NCBI GenBank assembly: GCA_020832735.1
Contig: JAFIEB010000112.1
Span: forward strand, 1-64,000
DNA: 64,000 bases
Direction of reading: 5' to 3'
Source of the DNA: Oceanicaulis sp.
Lineage (GTDB): Bacteria; Pseudomonadota; Alphaproteobacteria; Caulobacterales; Maricaulaceae
The notes beneath the pieces were generated by a model that saw only the letters and a list, made by a program, of their open reading frames with translations, did not search any database and was not told the origin of the DNA. Each line of letters opens with the position of its first letter. Position 1 is the first letter of the stretch. Below, piece after piece: positions 60,230-64,000 of this stretch. Made by a program: the position numbers and the translations under genes.

Positions 60230-61209
60230 CAGAGCCCTCCGGCTTCGGCGATGGCGGCCGCGCCCAGCAGAGGCGCGGCGTCTGACAGGATGAGACGCAC
60301 CGGGATCGCCTCGACATAGCGCGTCATGGGCCCGCGGCGCACCCGGCGCGCCTCGAAAGCGCTGTCGGGAATGAGATCGGCGATCCTGGGCAGGATGCCG
60401 CCGGTGAGATAGGTCCCGCCGCGCGCGCCGGTCAGGACTGCAACATCCCCGGCATAGGCGCCCAGCGCCGCCAGAAACAGCCCGACCACCCGGCGCGACA
60501 GGGAGGCGGGATCGGCCATGGCCTGCACCGTGATCTCCTCGGGCCGCACGCCGGGCCAAGTGACGCCTTCAATGGCGCACAGGGCGCGGTGGATATTCAC
60601 CAGCCCCCTGCCGGACAACAGACGCTCCCAGCTAGCATAGCCGTACTCGTCAGCGATGAATTTGCCGACGGCGACCTCTTCCTCGGTGCGCGGCGCAAAG
60701 CCGGCATGGCCGCCCTCGGTGGCGATCACCTTCATCCCGCCCGCGCACGGAACCAGCAGGCCCAGCCCCAGCCCCGTGCCCGGCCCGAGAACCGAGATCG
60801 GCGCCTCGACTAGGGGCGCCACATCAGTGAGCCGGCGCTGGTCCGCGTCCGGGCAAAGCGGAGCGCCGCGCGCCTGGGCGGCGAAATCATTGACCGGAAC
60901 CAGCGCGCTGAGCCCGAGTTCGCGCGCGAGGTCTTCGGGATCAAAGCGCCAGCTGGAATTGGTCAGCCGGATCCGGCCCGGCGCTATGGGCGCGGCGACA
61001 GCGAAGCAGGCGCGCGCGGGCAAGGGGCCGTCCCAGCTTTGCAGAAAAGCGTGGGCGGCGTCGGCGAGATGTTCGAAATCCTCATTCTTGAACCGGCGCA
61101 CATGGGCGAGCTTGAAGCCGTCCGCAGCAGACCCTTGCGCAATCGCGAAACGCGCATTGGTTCCGCCAATATCGGCGGTGAGATAGAGCCCGGGCGCCAG
61201 CTCGCTCAC
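60229..61209 (-). CDS. glk: Glucokinase
   Basis: 326 residues, bacterial Glk family. It phosphorylates glucose. [13 protein letters not shown] is the ATP/phosphate loop, [10 protein letters not shown] the second phosphate motif, [11 protein letters not shown] and LTGGI the typical late blocks. The start is GTG 61209, overlapping the edd TGA (GTGA), which is well supported because the open frame continues upstream as a shadow of edd. Fourth gene of the operon. Confidence 0.92.
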   Translation of the reverse strand: MSELAPGLYLTADIGGTNARFAIAQGSAADGFKLAHVRRFKNEDFEHLADAAHAFLQSWDGPLPARACFAVAAPIAPGRIRLTNSSWRFDPEDLARELGLSALVPVNDFAAQARGAPLCPDADQRRLTDVAPLVEAPISVLGPGTGLGLGLLVPCAGGMKVIATEGGHAGFAPRTEEEVAVGKFIADEYGYASWERLLSGRGLVNIHRALCAIEGVTWPGVRPEEITVQAMADPASLSRRVVGLFLAALGAYAGDVAVLTGARGGTYLTGGILPRIADLIPDSAFEARRVRRGPMTRYVEAIPVRLILSDAAPLLGAAAIAEAGGL

Positions 61210-63062
61210 GCCGCATTCTCCGGGACTGCCGACAGCGCTGCGCCGTCCAGTCCGGGCAGGGACAGCGCACCGTCCTCGGCGCAGCTGACCTGGTTTCTGA
61301 ACCCGGCGAACAGCTCGCGGCCCCTGCCTGCGTGGGCGCCCGACAGATCCGCCACGGCGCTCTCGCGGGCCGCCCATTCAGCCGCGTCCACCAGCACGTC
61401 GAGGACGCCGTTATCTGCGTCCAGCCGGAGCAAATCGCCATCGCGCACCCTGGCCAGCGCCCCGCCGGCGAGCGCTTCGGGGCTGACATGGATGGCGGCG
61501 GGAACCTTGCCGCTGGCGCCGGACATCCGCCCGTCGGTGACCAAAGCCACCTTGAAGCCCCGGTCCTGAAGCACGCCCAGCGCCGGGGTCAGCTTGTGCA
61601 GCTCGGGCATGCCATTGGCTTTCGGACCCTGGAACCGCACCACCGCGATGAAATCACGCTCCAGCGCACCGGCCTTGAACTGCGCCAGCAGCTCATCCTG
61701 ATCATGGAACACGATGGCCGGCGCCTCGACCACGCGATGCTCGGACTTCACCGCACTGAGCTTGATCACCGCCCGGCCCAGCGGCCCCTTGAGCACGCGC
61801 AGCCCGCCATCGCGGGCGATGGGATTGGACGCCGGGCGCAGCACGGCTTCATCGGCGCTGGTTTCGGGCGGATCGCGCCAGACCAGTTCATCGCCGTCCA
61901 GGAAAGGCTCCCTGGCGAAGTCCTCCAGCCGGTCGGCGCCCAGCACCTGCGCGTCGGCGTGCAAGAGGCCCGCGCCGAGCAGCTCGCGGATCAGGAAGGC
62001 CATGCCGCCCGCTGCGTGGAAATGGTTCACGTCAGCAGAGCCATTGGGATAGATGCGGGTCAGGAGCGGCGTCACTTTCGACAGGCGGTCGAAATCATTC
62101 CAGTTCACCTGCAAGCCCGCGGCGCGCGCGATGGCGATGAGGTGAATGGTGTGGTTCGTCGAGCCGCCGGTGGCGTGAAGCCCCACGATCGCATTGACGA
62201 TAGCGCGCGCATCGATCGCCTCGCCCAGCGGGCGGTAATCAGAACCAAGCGCCGTGATCTGTGCAGCCCGCCTGGCGGTCGCCGCAATCATAGCCTCGCG
62301 CAGGTCCGTGCCCGGATTCACGAAGGCCGAGCCGGGCACGTGAAGGCCCATGATCTCCATCAGCATCTGGTTGGAATTGGCCGTGCCGTAGAAGGTGCAG
62401 GTGCCCGGGCTGTGATAGCTGGCGCTTTCAGCGTCCAGCAGCTTGTCGCGGCCGACCTTGCCCTCAGCGTAGAGCTGGCGGATACGGGCCTTTTCCTGAT
62501 TTGGCAGGCCTGACCGCATCGGCCCCGCGGGCAGGAACAGCACGGGCAGATGCCCGAAGCGCAACGCGCCGATGAGTTCGCCGGGAACGATCTTGTCGCA
62601 CGTGCCAAGGCAGATCGCCGCGTCGAACATGTTGTGCGACAGCGAAACGGCCGTCGCCATGGCGATCACGTCGCGCGAGAACAGGGACAATTCCATGCCC
62701 GGCTGACCTTGCGTGACCCCGTCGCACATGGCCGGCACGCCGCCCGCGACCTGACCGGTGGCCCCGGCGTTGCGCAAGGCGGCTTTGAGCTTGGCCGGAT
62801 AGTCCTCCATTGGCTGATGGGCCGACAGCATGTCGTTGAACGCGGTGACAATGCCGATATTGGGCCAGACGAACTGGCGCAGCTGGTCCTTGTCCGCGCC
62901 GGAAGCGGCGAAGCCATGGGCGAGATTGCCGCAGGACAGGATTTTGCGGTGCGGGCCCTCGCCCTTCGCAGTGCGGATCTGTTCAAGATAACGCGCGCGG
63001 GTGTCCCGGCTGCGGCGCTCGATATCGCCGGTGACCGCGTCTATTGTTGAATTCAGCGCCAT
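61206..63062 (-). CDS. edd: 6-phosphogluconate dehydratase
   Basis: 618 residues, IlvD/Edd family with a [4Fe-4S] cluster. It turns 6-phosphogluconate into KDPG. Seen are [14 protein letters not shown] (cluster Cys), [12 protein letters not shown], and the C-terminal [19 protein letters not shown]. Start ATG 63062 has GAAGGGAGA ahead; the in-frame extension to 63104 has no family similarity. Coupled to glk by a 4-base overlap. Confidence 0.95.
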   Translation of the reverse strand: MALNSTIDAVTGDIERRSRDTRARYLEQIRTAKGEGPHRKILSCGNLAHGFAASGADKDQLRQFVWPNIGIVTAFNDMLSAHQPMEDYPAKLKAALRNAGATGQVAGGVPAMCDGVTQGQPGMELSLFSRDVIAMATAVSLSHNMFDAAICLGTCDKIVPGELIGALRFGHLPVLFLPAGPMRSGLPNQEKARIRQLYAEGKVGRDKLLDAESASYHSPGTCTFYGTANSNQMLMEIMGLHVPGSAFVNPGTDLREAMIAATARRAAQITALGSDYRPLGEAIDARAIVNAIVGLHATGGSTNHTIHLIAIARAAGLQVNWNDFDRLSKVTPLLTRIYPNGSADVNHFHAAGGMAFLIRELLGAGLLHADAQVLGADRLEDFAREPFLDGDELVWRDPPETSADEAVLRPASNPIARDGGLRVLKGPLGRAVIKLSAVKSEHRVVEAPAIVFHDQDELLAQFKAGALERDFIAVVRFQGPKANGMPELHKLTPALGVLQDRGFKVALVTDGRMSGASGKVPAAIHVSPEALAGGALARVRDGDLLRLDADNGVLDVLVDAAEWAARESAVADLSGAHAGRGRELFAGFRNQVSCAEDGALSLPGLDGAALSAVPENAA

Positions 63063-63075
63063 GGCGGGTCTCCCT

Positions 63076-63819
63076 TCAGGGCCACCAGTAAGTCTGCAGA
63101 TCAAGGCCCGGATCGCGCATCAGGGCGCGCACGGGCATGGCGTCGACCGGGCCCGGGCCGGAGGCGTCGAGCAGGGCGGCGCGCTTGTCCTCCCCGCTGA
63201 TCAGCAGGGCCAGGAAGCGCGTCCCGTCCAGCGCCGCGCGCGTCAAGGTCATGCGCTCGGTGAACGGGCCGGTCACCTCGCTGCGGACCGCTCTGACAGC
63301 GGCGGCCAGCGGCGCATCCGGCGAGAGCGCGCCGGCCAGCCCTTCGGCGCCGGGAAACCAGGACAGGGTATGGCCGTCCACGCCCATACCCAGAATGACC
63401 GCATCAAACGGGCGCACAGCCGCCTTGAGCCGCTCCGACACTGCGCTTTCCGCGTCAAAGGGGCTCGCCCCCGCGCTTTTGAGGGGGAAGAAACGCGCCC
63501 TGGCGGCGTTGTTTCTGAGCAGGGTCTCTTTCAGGAAGGTCTCGTTGGAGCCCTTCAGCCCGGGCTCCACCCAGCGCTCGTCGGCCAGCACCACGTCCAC
63601 TTTCGACCAGTCGAGATCGGCGCCCGACAGCGCCTCATAGAGCGGTTTAGGGGTGGAGCCGCCCGACGCCACGAGGCTCGCACGCCCGCGCCGGGCGATC
63701 CCTTCGCGCAGGCGCGCCTCGACCGCGCTTTCCAGCGCTTTGACGCCGCTCGCGGCATCGCCGAATTCCTGCATGGCGGTCACCAGGCTGAGGGAGGATG
63801 GATTATACGCTGTCGGCAT
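63076..63819 (-). CDS. pgl: 6-phosphogluconolactonase
   Basis: 247 residues of the Pgl/NagB-like type. It hydrolyses 6-phosphogluconolactone. Blocks: [40 protein letters not shown], and DKRAALLDA. It starts inside the end of zwf (17-base overlap) and ends 13 bases before edd, consistent with operon zwf-pgl-edd-glk-eda. Confidence 0.93.
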   Translation of the reverse strand: MPTAYNPSSLSLVTAMQEFGDAASGVKALESAVEARLREGIARRGRASLVASGGSTPKPLYEALSGADLDWSKVDVVLADERWVEPGLKGSNETFLKETLLRNNAARARFFPLKSAGASPFDAESAVSERLKAAVRPFDAVILGMGVDGHTLSWFPGAEGLAGALSPDAPLAAAVRAVRSEVTGPFTERMTLTRAALDGTRFLALLISGEDKRAALLDASGPGPVDAMPVRALMRDPGLDLQTYWWP

Positions 63820-64000
63820 CGAACCAGTCCCGCTCGTCGCGGCTCAAAAGCAGGCTCGCCTTGTCCGGCCCGTCGGTCCCGGCGGCGTAGGGCAGCAGCG
63901 GGCAGGCGCCGTCGCGCCAGGCGCCAATCAGCCGGTCAATCCAGCGCCAGGCCGCCTCCACCTCGTCGCGGCGCATGAACAGGCCCAGATTGCCGCGCAC
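63803..64000 (-). CDS. zwf: Glucose-6-phosphate 1-dehydrogenase, C-terminal part (cut by window edge)
   Basis: The last 65 residues of Zwf. Recognised by LFMRRDEVEAAWRWID and the end AAGTDGPDKASLLLSRDERDW, standard for bacterial Zwf. It makes 6-phosphogluconolactone from glucose 6-phosphate, feeding Pgl and Edd. The N-terminus lies beyond the right edge; the start is therefore not seen. Confidence 0.9.
   Translation of the reverse strand: MRGNLGLFMRRDEVEAAWRWIDRLIGAWRDGACPLLPYAAGTDGPDKASLLLSRDERDWFDADSV

Overview
The window is high-GC DNA from an alphaproteobacterium. The best fit is a Maricaulales/Hyphomonadaceae-type marine organism, inferred from gene content: SPOR–nagZ–scpA–scpB order, a DUF1476 ATPase-inhibitor protein, split PurS/PurC, and an Entner-Doudoroff operon zwf–pgl–edd–glk–eda. 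No rRNA, tRNA or CRISPR array was seen.

Layout. 1-140: right end of an IS5-family insertion sequence. 345-16.1 kb: mostly housekeeping or hypothetical genes (RlmD/TrmA-type RNA methyltransferase, two glycine-zipper secreted proteins, tyrS, an S10 peptidase, an isoaspartyl peptidase, a three-gene acetyltransferase/hydrolase-fold operon, a LysR regulator, a quinone reductase, an aminotransferase, purC-purS). 16.3-20.1 kb: DUF1476, SPOR, nagZ, scpA, scpB. 20.1-23.1 kb: an orphan acyl-CoA carboxyltransferase and a MntA/HepT-type toxin-antitoxin pair. 23.2-41.8 kb: an accessory region dominated by an NRPS biosynthetic cluster. 41.9-48.9 kb: an eight-gene Mrp-type cation/proton antiporter operon. 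49-57.3 kb: LapA-like protein, Tat-exported SDR, TPR-GGDEF(degenerate)-EAL protein, a subtilase autotransporter with heptapeptide repeats, and a sterol-desaturase-family protein. 57.4-59.6 kb: an ArsR-rhodanese regulator and a TauE/SafE exporter. 59.6-64 kb: Entner-Doudoroff operon.

The most interesting part is the NRPS cluster. On the minus strand it reads: DinB-like protein, SyrB2-type non-haem iron halogenase homologue, Sfp-type phosphopantetheinyl transferase, MbtH protein, an unusual ATP-grasp–A–T protein, a C–A–T protein, a stand-alone ATP-grasp paralogue, a 9-codon mini-ORF with a strong ribosome binding site, a HemN-like radical SAM enzyme, a cupin and a ProC-like reductase. A divergent plus-strand operon encodes aminotransferase, DmpG-like aldolase and aminotransferase. 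Read by eye, the first A domain carries the code DAFWIGGTFK, the classical valine code. The halogenase homologue has His-Gln-Ser where SyrB2-type halogenases have His-x-Ala and hydroxylases have His-x-Asp. My inference is a short peptide or amino-acid-derived product built from carrier-bound valine that may be halogenated, with a second, unassigned residue and a dedicated unusual amino acid supplied by the aldolase and aminotransferases. No thioesterase is present, so release probably relies on another mechanism, possibly ATP-grasp chemistry.

Other points: an in-frame amber codon splits a JmjC/cupin-like gene at the left flank of the cluster; perfect inverted repeats sit in the cluster's promoter regions; an isochorismatase-fold protein has lost its catalytic Cys and Lys; and a perfect operator-like repeat lies just upstream of the ArsR-rhodanese gene.
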